Source of the DNA: Caulobacter sp. Root1455
Lineage (GTDB): Bacteria > Pseudomonadota > Alphaproteobacteria > Caulobacterales > Caulobacteraceae
Length of the DNA: 64,000 bases
Assembly (NCBI RefSeq): GCF_001426905.1
Contig: NZ_LMFQ01000001.1
Span: forward strand, 62,001 to 126,000
Direction: 5' to 3'
Shown: positions 18,645 to 27,990 of the stretch, one piece after another
Numbering within the stretch: the first letter of the stretch is position 1
How the letters are laid out: each line of letters begins with the position of its first letter
Notes under the pieces: generated by a model
Told to the model about the DNA's origin: nothing
The model's database searches: none
Seen by the model: only the letters and a program-made list of their open reading frames with translations
Made by a program: the position numbers and the translations under genes

Positions 18645-19217
18645 CTATTGCAGGACGCGCAGAACCACGCGACGGCTGGAGGCGTCTTCCTCGGGCGTGC
18701 CGACCGCGGTCGGGTGCTCCTCGCCCCAGGAGACCGTCTCCATGTTGGAGAGCGGAATGCCCAGGCTCGACAGGAATCGCCGGGTTTCCAGGGCGCGCTT
18801 TGCGCCCAGGACACGGTTCTTGTCGGTGTCGCCACGCGTGTCGGCGCCGCCGACGATCTCGATGAAGACCGGCTTGTTGTCGGCCTTCAGCTTGTCGGCG
18901 AAAGCGGTGAGCGTCGCCTTGGCCTCGTCGGAGAGGTCCCACTTGGCGGTCTCGAAGGTGATCGAGTCGGTGTCGCTGACCACCGTGCGGACCAAGTGCT
19001 GTTGGGCGGCGTCCGCCTTCGCGCTCGCCGCCTGGGCGGTCTTGTCCACCTCGTCGACACGCCCGGACAGCGCCGTGACCCTGGCGTCGACGGCGTCGAC
19101 GCGGGCATTGACCGCGGCCACATGCTCGTCGACATAAGACTCCGTGGCGCAGCCGCTCAAGGCCAGCCCGCTAGCGACCACAACAGCGGCCGCGACGCCC
19201 GATAGATAGTGCCCCAT
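18645..19217 (-). CDS. OmpA-family peptidoglycan-associated lipoprotein
   Basis: 190 residues. A lipoprotein signal ends in LSGC with C23 as the lipidated residue. A short heptad-rich region (about 27-75, repeating AVNARVDAVDARV) suggests an Lpp-like coiled coil. The C-terminal OmpA domain (about 80-190) includes the FVEIVGGADTRGD-type peptidoglycan-binding loop (here IEIVGGADTRGDTDKN) and RALETRRFL. It probably anchors the outer membrane to peptidoglycan. The start has GGGAGA upstream. The combination of an Lpp-like coil and an OmpA domain in one small lipoprotein is uncommon but not unique. Confidence 0.9.
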   Translation of the reverse strand: MGHYLSGVAAAVVVASGLALSGCATESYVDEHVAAVNARVDAVDARVTALSGRVDEVDKTAQAASAKADAAQQHLVRTVVSDTDSITFETAKWDLSDEAKATLTAFADKLKADNKPVFIEIVGGADTRGDTDKNRVLGAKRALETRRFLSSLGIPLSNMETVSWGEEHPTAVGTPEEDASSRRVVLRVLQ

Positions 19218-19337
19218 GATGGGTCTCCCAGCTTCTTGCCAAACGCAGGTGAGAGGATGGCGCCGGGGACGAGAAGACCTATCAGGTGTAGACCTGAGCC
19301 TTGACCTCAGTATACCCGAAGCTGGGCCGCCGGATTC

Positions 19338-20507
19338 CTATTGGCCGGCGTTCGCCTTCTCCCAGGTCCGCACCTTGACCCGGGCGGCGTCGAAAAGACG
19401 CTCATAATTGCCCTTTCGGACGGCAAGGCTGGCTTCGGGCGTCAGGTCCTTGAAGACCGGATCCCAGAGGTGGAACACGCGCAGCTGGGCGGCCTGATTG
19501 GACGGAGCCACATTGTCGGTGCCGAACAGGAAGCGGTCGGGGTATTTGTTGAGCATCGCCGCCGTGACCTTGGCGCTTTCCGGCGTCGCGACCGCGTACT
19601 TGGCCACCTCGTCCCAGGAAATATCGAAGTAGACGTGCTTCAGCGTCGGATCGACGAGCATGGCTTCGAGAATCTCGAAGTGGCGTGGACTGCGCTCGGT
19701 GCCGGCCTCGGCGTTGGCCGAGACCTGCGCGGGATGGACGACGCGCCCCAGGCCCGTGTGCGCCCAGATCACGGTCGTCTTCGGATGACGCCGCAGCAGG
19801 GCCTTCATCTGCTGAAGATAGACCGGCTCCGCGTCGGTCTTGGCGAAAGGCATGTCGATGTCGTTGTGCATGATCACCACTAGGCCGACCTCGCCGGCGA
19901 GGTCGAGAATCCGGTCGACGGCCGGATCGGTGAGGCTGGCGGTCACGCCGGCGACCTTCGGCGAGACGAACTCCTTGTGGATCGAGAACTCGCCGATGCC
20001 GGTGAACACGCCGGGATAGGTCGTCAGCACCCGCCGTATATGATCGACGGCGTACATGTCCGAAGGGTTGAAGCCGGTGATCATCGGATCCAGCCGGGCC
20101 CGATCCTTGGGCGGCAGCGACAGGTAGCTGGTGGCGATGAAGGCGTCGGTGAACGAGTAGTAGTAGAGCGGCGCGTCGCTCTGCAGGTAGTAGTTCGGCG
20201 CGAAGTCACCCGAGTTGGCGTAGGACCACATCTGCTGAAGCGGGATGCCGAACAGGGTCGAGCGACCGACCTTGTCGCCCATGATCTCCATGTACTTCCT
20301 GATGTCGGTGCCCTGCTGGATGTAGTTCGTCAGATGGAAGTGGGAGTCGTTGAAAAGGTAGGTCTCGGTCGCGGTCGGCGGGGCGGTCGGCGGAGCCGCC
20401 GCCGCCTGGGCGGCGAATGGCGCCGCGGCGCCAAGCATCCATAGCGCGAGCGCGATGAGCGGTCGCTTGGTGCAGCCCATCATCCCGGCAGAATGAACGG
20501 AGCGCAT
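19338..20507 (-). CDS. Secreted amidohydrolase-superfamily protein (amidohydrolase 2 type)
   Basis: 389 residues with a cleavable signal (about 16-37). The TIM-barrel metal-binding motifs of the amidohydrolase 2 branch are present: NDSHFHLTNY near the start of the barrel, VVIMHNDIDMPF in the middle, TTVIWAHTGLGR, and the late FLFGTDNVAP with the conserved aspartate. Relatives hydrolyse or decarboxylate cyclic substrates. Export to the periplasm is unusual for the group, and the substrate is not predictable. The start has AGGAAG upstream. It stands as a single gene after the glutaminase gene on the same strand. Confidence 0.75.
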   Translation of the reverse strand: MRSVHSAGMMGCTKRPLIALALWMLGAAAPFAAQAAAAPPTAPPTATETYLFNDSHFHLTNYIQQGTDIRKYMEIMGDKVGRSTLFGIPLQQMWSYANSGDFAPNYYLQSDAPLYYYSFTDAFIATSYLSLPPKDRARLDPMITGFNPSDMYAVDHIRRVLTTYPGVFTGIGEFSIHKEFVSPKVAGVTASLTDPAVDRILDLAGEVGLVVIMHNDIDMPFAKTDAEPVYLQQMKALLRRHPKTTVIWAHTGLGRVVHPAQVSANAEAGTERSPRHFEILEAMLVDPTLKHVYFDISWDEVAKYAVATPESAKVTAAMLNKYPDRFLFGTDNVAPSNQAAQLRVFHLWDPVFKDLTPEASLAVRKGNYERLFDAARVKVRTWEKANAGQ

Positions 20508-20641
20508 GGTGATCTTCCTACTGGGGTCGCCGGACCCGCCGCCAGGATCGACCTGACGGCGGCGCGAGCGAGGGGAGCATCACGCCGACCCTCGGCCGGC
20601 GCCGATCCTTGGCGATGACCTGAAGAGCCGTCGGGGTCGGA

Positions 20642-21685
20642 TCAGGTCGGCTTCACGTCATAGGGATTGCCGCCCAGGGCTTGCGAGATGTCGATGATCG
20701 CGCGCTGGCCCCGGACGCTGTTGCCGGCGGCGTCGAGCGGCGGGGCGAAGGTCCCGATCCCGAACTTGCCCGGCGACACGGCGATCAGCCCGCCGCCCAC
20801 GCCGCTCTTGGCCGGCAGGCCGGCGTGGAACAGCCACTTGCCGCTGTCGTCGTAGAGGCCGGCGGTGGCCATCACGGCCAACAGTCGCGCCACGTGTTTG
20901 GGATCGATCACCTGCTTCTTGGTGATCGGGTTCTTGCCGCCGTTGGCCAGGGTGGCGGCCATGTTGCCAAGGTCCTTGGCGTTGACCGCGATCGCGCACT
21001 GACGCGTGTAGATGTCGGTGGCCACGGCCGGATCGCTCTTGAACCGCTCATAGGCCCACATCAGGGCGCCGATGGCGCGGTTGCGCTGGTTGGTGTCGGC
21101 CTCGGACTTGTAGACCTCCTGGTCGACCGACAGCTGGCGGCCGGCGAAGTCGGAATGCAGCGCCAGGATCTTCTTCCACACCTCGTCGGGCGTGCCCTTG
21201 ACCATGCCGGTGGTGGCGATGGCCCCGGGGTTGACCAGCGGGTTCATCTCCTTGCCGCGGAACTGCTCGATCGCGACGATCGAGTTGAACACCTGCCCCG
21301 TGGCGTCGACGCCGATGCTGTCCTCGATCAGGTCCTCGCCGGATTCCTGGAACACCAGGGCCAGGGTGAACACCTTGGAGATCGACTGGATCGAGAAGGT
21401 CGGCGTGATGTCGCCGGCGGTCGACAGCGCCCCCTGCGGCGTGGCCAGGGCGATGCCGAAATAGTTCGACGGCACCTTGGCCAGGGCGGGGATGTAGTCG
21501 GCGTTCTTGCCTTCGTTGAGGCCCTTGAACTTGTCGTAGGCGGCCTTGACCGCGGCGTCCGCCGAGGCGGCGCTAGGCTGGGCGAAGGCCGGGGCGGCCA
21601 CCAGGCCGGCGCCGGCGGTCAGGCCGAACCCCAGGGCGGCGATGCCTCTGGCGAGGTCCCGACGCGAGGCGTTTGATTGCATCAT
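20642..21685 (-). CDS. glsA: Tat-exported glutaminase
   Basis: Hydrolyses L-glutamine to glutamate and ammonia. The 347-residue protein matches the glutaminase A family throughout: SIQSISKVFTLAL carries the SxxK catalytic pair, and NPLVNPGAIATTGMV, SGVGGGLIAVSPGKFGIGTF (in parts KSGVGGGLIAVSPG and FGIGTFAPPLD) are family signatures. It is about 40 residues longer than the cytoplasmic E. coli enzymes because of a twin-arginine signal (SRRDLARGIA near 8-17, cleavage near APAFAQ). The periplasm is therefore the likely location. ATGATG starts at 21685 with GGAG upstream. It lies 23 bases behind the DcaP-type porin, so porin and enzyme are probably cotranscribed for scavenging small amides or dicarboxylates. 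Confidence 0.9.
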   Translation of the reverse strand: MMQSNASRRDLARGIAALGFGLTAGAGLVAAPAFAQPSAASADAAVKAAYDKFKGLNEGKNADYIPALAKVPSNYFGIALATPQGALSTAGDITPTFSIQSISKVFTLALVFQESGEDLIEDSIGVDATGQVFNSIVAIEQFRGKEMNPLVNPGAIATTGMVKGTPDEVWKKILALHSDFAGRQLSVDQEVYKSEADTNQRNRAIGALMWAYERFKSDPAVATDIYTRQCAIAVNAKDLGNMAATLANGGKNPITKKQVIDPKHVARLLAVMATAGLYDDSGKWLFHAGLPAKSGVGGGLIAVSPGKFGIGTFAPPLDAAGNSVRGQRAIIDISQALGGNPYDVKPT

Positions 21686-21708
21686 CGGATTGCGCTCCAG
21701 GCTGCTGG

Positions 21709-22950
21709 CTATCGGAAATCGTTGCTCGAGAAGCTGTACTTGAAGGACACCTGGATCCGGGTGTCGTCGCCCTTGTTGCCGTCGAAGTCCTCGCGCTCGC
21801 CCCACAGCAGCTCGCCGCCGATCAGGATCCGCGGGTCGGGCGTGTAGAGGACGTTGGCCGAGGCGTACTGGCCCGTCTGGTAGGCGTCCGCCGCCTGGAA
21901 GTTGGTGTTGTCGACCTTGGTCATGCTCCAGCCGACGGAGCTGCTCCACTGGTCGTTCCAGTAGTGGTCGTAATAGGCCGTCAGGCCCAGCAGCGGCAGC
22001 ACGTCGCCGTACAGCGAGCCAGGCGGCACGGGAGGGGCGCCGACGATCGGCTGCGAGATCCCGGGCTTGGCCTTGGGCCCCATGTCGGTGCCGCCGTCGT
22101 TCATGTAGCTGGCGATGCCTTCGCCATAGACGACGCCCAGATGGACGACGTCCTTCTGACCGGCCTTGATGTTGGAGGTCAGGTTCAGGCCCCAGCCCAT
22201 CTTGTGGGACGACGGCTCGTTGTTCGGGGCGCCCTTGGTCTCATAGCCGACGCGGCGCAGGATGCCCGCCAGCTGGACGTGCCCCCAGTCTCCGGCATAG
22301 CGATAGTGACCGGTCAGGTCGGGCAGTTCCTCGTCGCCCTGGATGTTGGAGCCCAACGTCGGATCGACGATGCGGACGTTGCCCGGGTCGATGTCGTTGC
22401 CGGGCTTTTCGAGCGCGATCGCGAACCGGCCGGCGCCGGACCCGAAAGTATAGCGGATCTGCGGGGTGCGCACGAACACCATGCCCGTCGGTCCCCAGTA
22501 CTCGATCGTGTTGGGGAAGATGTCGCCGTCCATGAACACGCTGTTGGTCTGGCCGGCCAGCACCGGGCCCCACTGGCCATAGGCGTGGCGGAGGCGGAAC
22601 GTCGTCTGGCCCGCGTCGCCGCCGACCCCGAACAGGTCGAACTCGAACTTCACGAACAGGGGCTTGCCGGCGATCTCCTGCTGCGCCTTCACGCCGAACC
22701 GGCTCTGCTTGACGCTGATCGAGGTCTGGCCGTTGTCGCCGAAAGTGTCTTCGGTGGTCGGAATTTTCGAGGGCCTCAGGGCGTCGTCCCAAAGCGGGTC
22801 GACCCGGTTGAAATCCTGGGTGAAGTCGACCTGCGCGAAGCCGTAGACCTCGAACTTCGGCTCGTCGGCGGCCTGCGCCGCTCCGGCCAGACCCGTGATG
22901 GCGGTCGCCACCAGCAGATGCGGCGCGAGCCGCCCGTAAGGAATTCGCAT
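21709..22950 (-). CDS. DcaP-type outer-membrane porin
   Basis: 413 residues, with a signal peptide ending AAQAAD. The mature N-terminus reads YGFAQVDFTQDFNRVDP followed by LRPSKIPTTED, a hallmark of the DcaP trimeric porin family known from Acinetobacter, whose members pass dicarboxylates and other negatively charged small molecules. Strand pairs continue to the terminal region (VSFKYSFSSNDFR). The start at 22950 is preceded by AGGGGATTAAG; the frame continues far upstream without a stop, but those codons are outside the gene. Operon with the periplasmic glutaminase suggests import of glutamine/glutamate or related compounds. Confidence 0.85.
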   Translation of the reverse strand: MRIPYGRLAPHLLVATAITGLAGAAQAADEPKFEVYGFAQVDFTQDFNRVDPLWDDALRPSKIPTTEDTFGDNGQTSISVKQSRFGVKAQQEIAGKPLFVKFEFDLFGVGGDAGQTTFRLRHAYGQWGPVLAGQTNSVFMDGDIFPNTIEYWGPTGMVFVRTPQIRYTFGSGAGRFAIALEKPGNDIDPGNVRIVDPTLGSNIQGDEELPDLTGHYRYAGDWGHVQLAGILRRVGYETKGAPNNEPSSHKMGWGLNLTSNIKAGQKDVVHLGVVYGEGIASYMNDGGTDMGPKAKPGISQPIVGAPPVPPGSLYGDVLPLLGLTAYYDHYWNDQWSSSVGWSMTKVDNTNFQAADAYQTGQYASANVLYTPDPRILIGGELLWGEREDFDGNKGDDTRIQVSFKYSFSSNDFR

Positions 22951-23236
22951 CTTAATCCCCTGTCGCCTTACCCGTTGTCCGGCTCTCGTCTTTCGCGATG
23001 ACCGGCGCGCACTACGCACGCGAAACCTCGGCAGGTTAGGAGCCGACACGTCCGGGAAAGTATCGGGTGGGCGCCTGATACGACCCGAGGTGGATTGCCC
23101 GGGGCCCGGCGGCCTCCGGCCAAGCCTTTCGCCAAGCGACAAGGCTGGGGCGTCGGCGCCCCGGCGGCTCGGGAATACGCCGGATGGCCCCGGCCCGCGG
23201 CCCACCCGACGCTGGCGACAAACCCGGAGACCGCCC

Positions 23237-24795
23237 ATGACCCACGCCCGGACCCTCGCCGCCGCGGCCGCCGCCAGAGACCTGGCCGGAGACTTCGGCT
23301 GACCCTGGCGCTGCTCGTCGCGGCGGCGCTCGTTGCGACCGATGCGCCGCCCGAGACGCCGGCCGAGCCGACCCCACAGGTCAGCGGCGCCGCCGCGACG
23401 CCCCCCGCTCCCGCCGCCGAACCCCAACAGAAGGCGCCTCCGGCCGAGGATCAGGCGGAAGCGCCCAACGCCCTGCTGTTCGTGCCCATGAAGCTGCTCT
23501 CGGTGCTCGACCAGGACTTCAGCATCGGGCCGTGGACCTTTCGCGGCTACATTCAGTTCGACGGCGCCGACTACACGCAAGAGCCCGCCGGCCCGCCGGA
23601 GACCGACTTCCGGCGCGGCGCCATCGGCAGCGGCGACACCCTGGACGCCCAGGCCCTGGCCGACGGCTCCTACCTCCGCAAGGCCCGCCTGGGCGGCGAG
23701 GGCCAGTGGGGCGAGAACCTCTCGTATCGCGCCATGTTCGACATCGGCGGGCGCGACGAGCAGGGCGAAGCCCGCATCGCCGAGGTCTGGGCCCGTTACA
23801 GCCGCTTCGCGCCGTACGTGCTGATCGTCGGCGCCTATCCCCAGCTGGCCAACATGGAGGACGCCACCAGCACCGACGCCAATCCGTTCCTGGAACGGGC
23901 GACGGCGGCCAATCTGGCGCGGGGCCTGGGCGGCGGCGACGGCCGGTTGGGGATCACCGTGCGGCGCGCGACCCGCAACTGGATGACCGCGATCAGCCTG
24001 ACCGGGCCCGTCCTCCACGAGGACGACGAGACGTCGCCCCGGTCGGCGGTCGTCGCCCGAACCTCGCGGGCCTTCTATCCGTCCAAGACCTCCAGCGTCC
24101 ACGTGGGCGGATCGCTGATCTACGTGCTGTCCCCGGGCAAGAGCCAGGACGGCCGGACCCCGGGGTTCGGCTTTCGGCTGATGGCCACGCCGGAAGTGCG
24201 GGTCGACGACACGCCCCTGCTCGACACCGGCGACCTCATCGCCGACCACGCCAAGGTGCTGGGCCTGGAGTTCGCCGCCCGTCGCCGCAACCTGTTCCTG
24301 CAGGCCGAGGCCTTCGATTTCGCGGTGGAGCGCGCCGCGAGCGAGGCCCCGCGCGACGCGCACTTCTCCGGCTTCTATGTGCAGGGCAGCTGGATCATCA
24401 CCGGCGAGGCGAGGCGCTTCGACCAGACGCGCGCCGTGTTCGGCCGTCCCCTGACCAGGCATCCGCTGCGCGAAGGCGGCTGGGGTGCCTGGGAGCTGGC
24501 CTTCCGCTACAGCCGGATGGACGCCAACTCCAACGCCGGCCGCCTCGGCGCGCCCCCGCCGCCGGGCGGCGTCCGCGGCGGCGACCAGACCATCCTGAAC
24601 CTGGCGCTGAACTGGTATCCCTCCGACCGCATCCGCCTGATGCTGAACGCCATGCATGTGAAGGTGGATCGCCTGAACCCCGCCGGTCCCGCCGATCCCG
24701 AGCCTTTCGGCCCGGCCCCGCTGACCCCGCCGGTCGGCGTGCAGATCGGGCAAACCCTGGACATCCTGGCTCTGCGGCTCCGCTATTCCTTCTAG
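23237..24795 (+). CDS. Phosphate-selective-porin-like protein with a disrupted 5' end
   Basis: The main frame encodes a porin of the OprO/OprP type: SIGPWTFRGYIQFD near the mature start, DSLRKARLGGEGQW-like strand 2 (here SYLRKARLGGEGQW), then strands up to LRLRYSF with a terminal F. A signal-like core (LRLTLALLVAAALVAT) precedes a Pro/Ala-rich linker, but this frame has no ATG or GTG before it; the only start is a TTG at 23095 with an implausible 66-residue leader. An ATG with GGAGA upstream at 23237 reads a different frame and stops after 21 residues. A single-base indel between 23237 and 23300 would join them. It is either a real frameshift or a sequencing error; the rest of the gene is intact. 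Confidence 0.65.
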
Positions 24796-24911
24796 TAGGC
24801 GGAACCTGACGTTCCAACCTCGGGGTGTACGGCGGCCGGTCGAGGGTTTTCCCCGATGGTGGTCCTCGCCGGCATGGCGATGCTTAGCTCAGCAGATCGA
24901 GGCCGGAAAAA

Positions 24912-25625
24912 ATGGATCATCGACAGCTCTTCCGAGCGGCGCTCCTGTCGCTTGTCCTTGCAGCCACGGCCGCGACGCCGACCTTGGCCGCCAAGCCCCC
25001 CACCACCTGGGACGGCCTGCTGCAGGTCAAGTCCAAGCGCTTCGACCTGGTGTACCTGGCGCCGGGTGCGACCTTCACCGGCTACACCAAGGTCATGCTC
25101 GACCCCACGGAGATCAGTTTCGAAAAGAACTGGCGCCGCGACTACAACCAGCAAGGCATGGGCGTGTCCCGCGACATCTCGGAAAAGGACGTCAAGAAGG
25201 CCATCACCGAGGGCGTCGCCGCCGCCGGAAACATCTTCGTCGAGGAATTCACCAAGGGCGGCTATCCTGTGGTGACCGAGCCGGGTCCCGACGTGCTGTG
25301 GCTGCGAACCGGCGTGCTCGACGTCCGGGTCTCGGCGCCGGACACCTTCGAGGCGGGCCGCACCTACACCTTCGCCAACGACGCTGGCGAGGCGACCTAT
25401 TTCGTGGAGGTGCGGGACTCTCTGACCGGCGCCCTGCTGGGCCGCGCCGTCGACCGGCGCCTGGCGGGCGACAATACGGTCGGGCAGCGCAACCGCGTCA
25501 CCAACCGCATGGACTTCCGTCGGCTGGTCGAGCGGTGGGCCGAGCTGAGCATTCGCGGCCTCAACGAGCTGAAGACCCGCGCGCCGATCGACGACACCGG
25601 GCGTTTCGCGGGGACCGCGCCCTAA
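24912..25625 (+). CDS. DUF3313-family secreted protein
   Basis: 237 residues with a signal peptide (about 1-26, ending PTLAA). The body fits DUF3313: GFTYVDPTA-like motifs appear as KVMLDPTEISFEKNW, then the DVLWLRTGVLDVRV strand and a late NRMDFRRLVERWAELSIRGLNEL helix (in parts RMDFRRLVERWAEL). Members are outer-membrane-associated or lipoproteins of unknown function; no lipobox cysteine is seen here. The ATG is preceded by GGCCGGAAAAA, a weak ribosome-binding site. It stands 88 bases ahead of the histidine kinase on the same strand, possibly in one transcript. Confidence 0.75.
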   Translation: MDHRQLFRAALLSLVLAATAATPTLAAKPPTTWDGLLQVKSKRFDLVYLAPGATFTGYTKVMLDPTEISFEKNWRRDYNQQGMGVSRDISEKDVKKAITEGVAAAGNIFVEEFTKGGYPVVTEPGPDVLWLRTGVLDVRVSAPDTFEAGRTYTFANDAGEATYFVEVRDSLTGALLGRAVDRRLAGDNTVGQRNRVTNRMDFRRLVERWAELSIRGLNELKTRAPIDDTGRFAGTAP

Positions 25626-25713
25626 CCTCCCTGTGTGTTGCGGGGCCCCAAACGCCGTCGTGGGCCCTAAGTTTGCTTTTCTGTCGGGAGACGCCAGCAG
25701 AAGGACGTTCGAG

Positions 25714-27093
25714 ATGTCCCATCGGCTCGACCAGACTCTAACGGCGCCGGCATGGGCCCTGCCCTTGTTCGGCGACCCCGGCGAACCGACGCCGTCGCTG
25801 CTGCCCGCCGGCCTCGGCCCGTCGGTGGCCGGGATCCTCCGCCGGGCCCGGTCGGCCCTCGCGCCGTCGGACGCGATCCTTGTCCCGGCGCCCGTTCTGA
25901 AGCCCGCTGGCCGCGCCGCCACCAAGCTGCTGGCCGCCGTCTCCAAGGCGCTCGTGCAGGAAACGGCCCTGATCAACGAAGCCGGCGTGGTGATCGCCGT
26001 CAATCCCGCCTGGCGGGCGGCCGCGCGGCGCGCGGGCACGTCGCGGCGCGCCGGGCTCGGCGAGTCCTATGTGGACCTCTGCGCCCGGATCTATCCGGCC
26101 CTGGGACGGCCGGCGTTCCGCCATGGCGTCCAGGAGCTGCTGGCCGGCCGCAGCGAGTCCTTCGTCCATCGCTATACGGTGGCCGACAGCGAACCGTCGC
26201 AGCGGCGGCACGTGCGGATCACCCCCCTGCCCCTCAGCCCCCGGCCCGTGTTCGTGGTGGTGCACGACGACCTGCCCAAGCCGACCGGAAAGGGACGGCC
26301 GTCCGCCGCTCGGGCCTGCGATCTGCTGGAGGCCCAGGAGGAGGAGCGGGCGCGCATCGCCATGGAGCTGCATGATTCCACCTGCCAGCACCTGGCGGCG
26401 CTCAACCTGTCCATGGGGCGGCTGCGGCCGCTGGTCGAGGGCGACAAGGCCAATGACGTGCTCGCGGACATGTCGATCTCGATCGGCGAGGTGATCAAGG
26501 AGATCCGTGTCCTCTCCTACCTGATCAAGCCCGCCGGGCTGGAGCAGAACGGACTGACGCGCGTGGTGCGCGGATTCGTCAACGGCTTCGGCGCCCGCAC
26601 CGGCCTAGCCACCAGCTTCGTGACCCGCGGTCCGGTCGACACCGCGCCGCAGGAGGTGCAGCACGCGGCCTACCGCATCGTTCAGGAAGCGCTCTCCAAC
26701 GTCTACCGGCACGCGGACGCCCGGCGCGCGGATGTGGAGCTGATCAGCGAGGGCGGCGTCCTGACCGCGCGGGTGAGCGATGACGGCAAGGGCGTCGCGG
26801 CCCTGCTGAGAGGTGAACCGGCGAACCTCGAATCCGGGGTCGGCATCGCGGGCATGCGCACCCGGGCGGCCCAGCTGAAGGGGCGGGTCGAGATCTCCTG
26901 CCCCGGGCTCGGCACGGTCGTCGTGGTCGCCCTGCCCGTCGGGCCCGGCGTCGTCCGCCCGGCGTCTTCGTCGCCCCGGACCGGCCAACCCCGGCGTCTC
27001 CGTCCCCGACGTCAGGGTAATCACGGATCGCCGCGACCGTCGCTAGGCGCGAGTTTGGATCGTCCGCCCTCCTCCCCCCAGACGGCGGACTAG
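25714..27093 (+). CDS. Cytoplasmic sensor histidine kinase (HisKA_3, NarX/LytS-like)
   Basis: 459 residues. There is no transmembrane segment, so a soluble sensor is expected. Residues about 75-190 form a PAS-like domain (ALINEAGVVIAVNPAW). The dimerisation and phosphoacceptor region follows, with ARIAMELHDSTCQHL giving H220. The ATPase part has an N-box (HAAYRIVQEALSNVYRHA), SDDGKG and GVGIAGMRTRA. The last 45 residues are Pro/Arg/Ser-rich and probably disordered. The ATG at 25714 has AAGGA upstream; a GTG at 25633 lacks one. HisKA_3 kinases pair with LuxR-type regulators; the nearest is at 31142-31777, facing it about 4 kb away. A terminator follows. Confidence 0.88.
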   Translation: MSHRLDQTLTAPAWALPLFGDPGEPTPSLLPAGLGPSVAGILRRARSALAPSDAILVPAPVLKPAGRAATKLLAAVSKALVQETALINEAGVVIAVNPAWRAAARRAGTSRRAGLGESYVDLCARIYPALGRPAFRHGVQELLAGRSESFVHRYTVADSEPSQRRHVRITPLPLSPRPVFVVVHDDLPKPTGKGRPSAARACDLLEAQEEERARIAMELHDSTCQHLAALNLSMGRLRPLVEGDKANDVLADMSISIGEVIKEIRVLSYLIKPAGLEQNGLTRVVRGFVNGFGARTGLATSFVTRGPVDTAPQEVQHAAYRIVQEALSNVYRHADARRADVELISEGGVLTARVSDDGKGVAALLRGEPANLESGVGIAGMRTRAAQLKGRVEISCPGLGTVVVVALPVGPGVVRPASSSPRTGQPRRLRPRRQGNHGSPRPSLGASLDRPPSSPQTAD

Positions 27094-27116
27094 GAGGTTT
27101 CCAGGCCTTCGTGACT

Positions 27117-27145
27117 GGCCCCGCATCCGTGCGGGGCCCTTCTTT
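27117..27145 (+). terminator. Intrinsic terminator after the histidine kinase
   Basis: A 9-bp stem, GGCCCCGCA (27117-27125) pairing with TGCGGGGCC (27130-27138), has a 4-base loop and is followed by CTTCTTT. It lies immediately before the next gene and argues against translation starting at the ATG at 27148, which overlaps the end of the T-rich tail. Confidence 0.75.
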
Positions 27146-27168
27146 GAATGGAACCCGCGGAGGAAGAA

Positions 27169-27894
27169 TTGTTCCGTAGGACCGACGCCAACGACAGCGC
27201 GGCCGCCGCGGCCGCCGCGGCCAGGGCCAGCCTGATCGAGACGGTGACCGCCGTCGTCCTGTCCGTCGCCGGACTGATGGCCTCCTGGGCCAGCCATCAG
27301 GGCGCGATGTGGAACGGCATGCAGACCGTCCATTTCGGCCGCGCGAACTTCGAACGCGGCGCGGCCTCGCGGGCCAGGTTCGAAGGCGACATGGTCCGCG
27401 CCGTGCAGATCGACCTGTTCAGCGACTGGATCGAGGCCAAGAGCCGTGGAAATGAGACGCTGGCCCAGTTCTACCGCACCCGCATGCCGGAGAATTTCCA
27501 GGCCCCGTTCGAGGCCTGGCTGGCCACGCGTCCACTGGACGATCCCAAGGCGCCCCCGACCCCGTTCGCCATGAAAGGCTATACGCCTCCCGGCTTCGCC
27601 GAGGCCGAACGGGCCGAGAGGGAGGCCGAGACCCAGTTCGCTCTGGGCGAGGAGGCCAGCCGCACCTCCTATTCCTATAATCGCGCGGGCGTCGTGCTGG
27701 CCACGGCGATGTTCTTCGGCGGAATCGGACAGGTGTTCCGCCAGATCTCGGTGCGCTTCACCCTCGCCGCCGTGGCGATCGTCACCTGGCTGATCGGCCT
27801 GCAGTTGCTGCTGGCCATCCCGACGATGTCGCTGGGCCAGTTCTCGCTGAGCAACCCCCTTGGATCGCCGCCGGCGATCGCCCCGCGCCGCTAG
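27169..27894 (+). CDS. Inner-membrane protein, DUF4337-like
   Basis: 241 residues from the TTG at 27169, chosen because GGAGG lies seven bases upstream; the ATG at 27148 has no such site and follows directly on a terminator. One hydrophobic segment near the N-terminus (VTAVVLSVAGLMASWAS) and two near the C-terminus (AGVVLATAMFFGGIGQVF, LAAVAIVTWLIGLQLLLAI) frame a polar region of about 120 residues with many E and R. This layout resembles DUF4337 proteins, of unknown role; the match is by general pattern only. It is convergent with the Gly-rich protein operon. Confidence 0.6.
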   Translation: MFRRTDANDSAAAAAAAARASLIETVTAVVLSVAGLMASWASHQGAMWNGMQTVHFGRANFERGAASRARFEGDMVRAVQIDLFSDWIEAKSRGNETLAQFYRTRMPENFQAPFEAWLATRPLDDPKAPPTPFAMKGYTPPGFAEAERAEREAETQFALGEEASRTSYSYNRAGVVLATAMFFGGIGQVFRQISVRFTLAAVAIVTWLIGLQLLLAIPTMSLGQFSLSNPLGSPPAIAPRR

Positions 27895-27909
27895 GGTCCG
27901 CACCTGCGT

Positions 27910-27979
27910 CCCAAAATCGATTGTCATCCCGGACAGGGTCGGCGCAAACCGGGCGCAGATCCGGGATGACAATTTTGGG
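27910..27979. repeat. REP-like inverted repeat between convergent genes (copy 2)
   Basis: CCCAAAATCGATTGTCATCC at 27910-27929 pairs with GGATGACAATTTTGGG at 27964-27979, apart from a short bulge. The arms flank a 30-base GC-rich middle. A-runs and T-runs at the two ends allow termination in both directions, which fits its position between the stop codons at 27894 and 27991. It shares TCATCCCGG with the repeat at 6441-6550. Confidence 0.65.
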
Positions 27980-27990
27980 TCGCTTCCCCC

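Noticed and set aside
23095..23236. TTG start at 23095 for the phosphate-porin-like gene
   Set aside because: It would add about 66 Pro/Arg-rich residues ahead of the signal core and lacks a ribosome-binding site. A frameshift near 23237-23300 explains the data better.
27148..27168. ATG at 27148 as start of the membrane protein
   Set aside because: It lies in the T-rich tail of a terminator and has no ribosome-binding site, whereas TTG at 27169 follows GGAGG.
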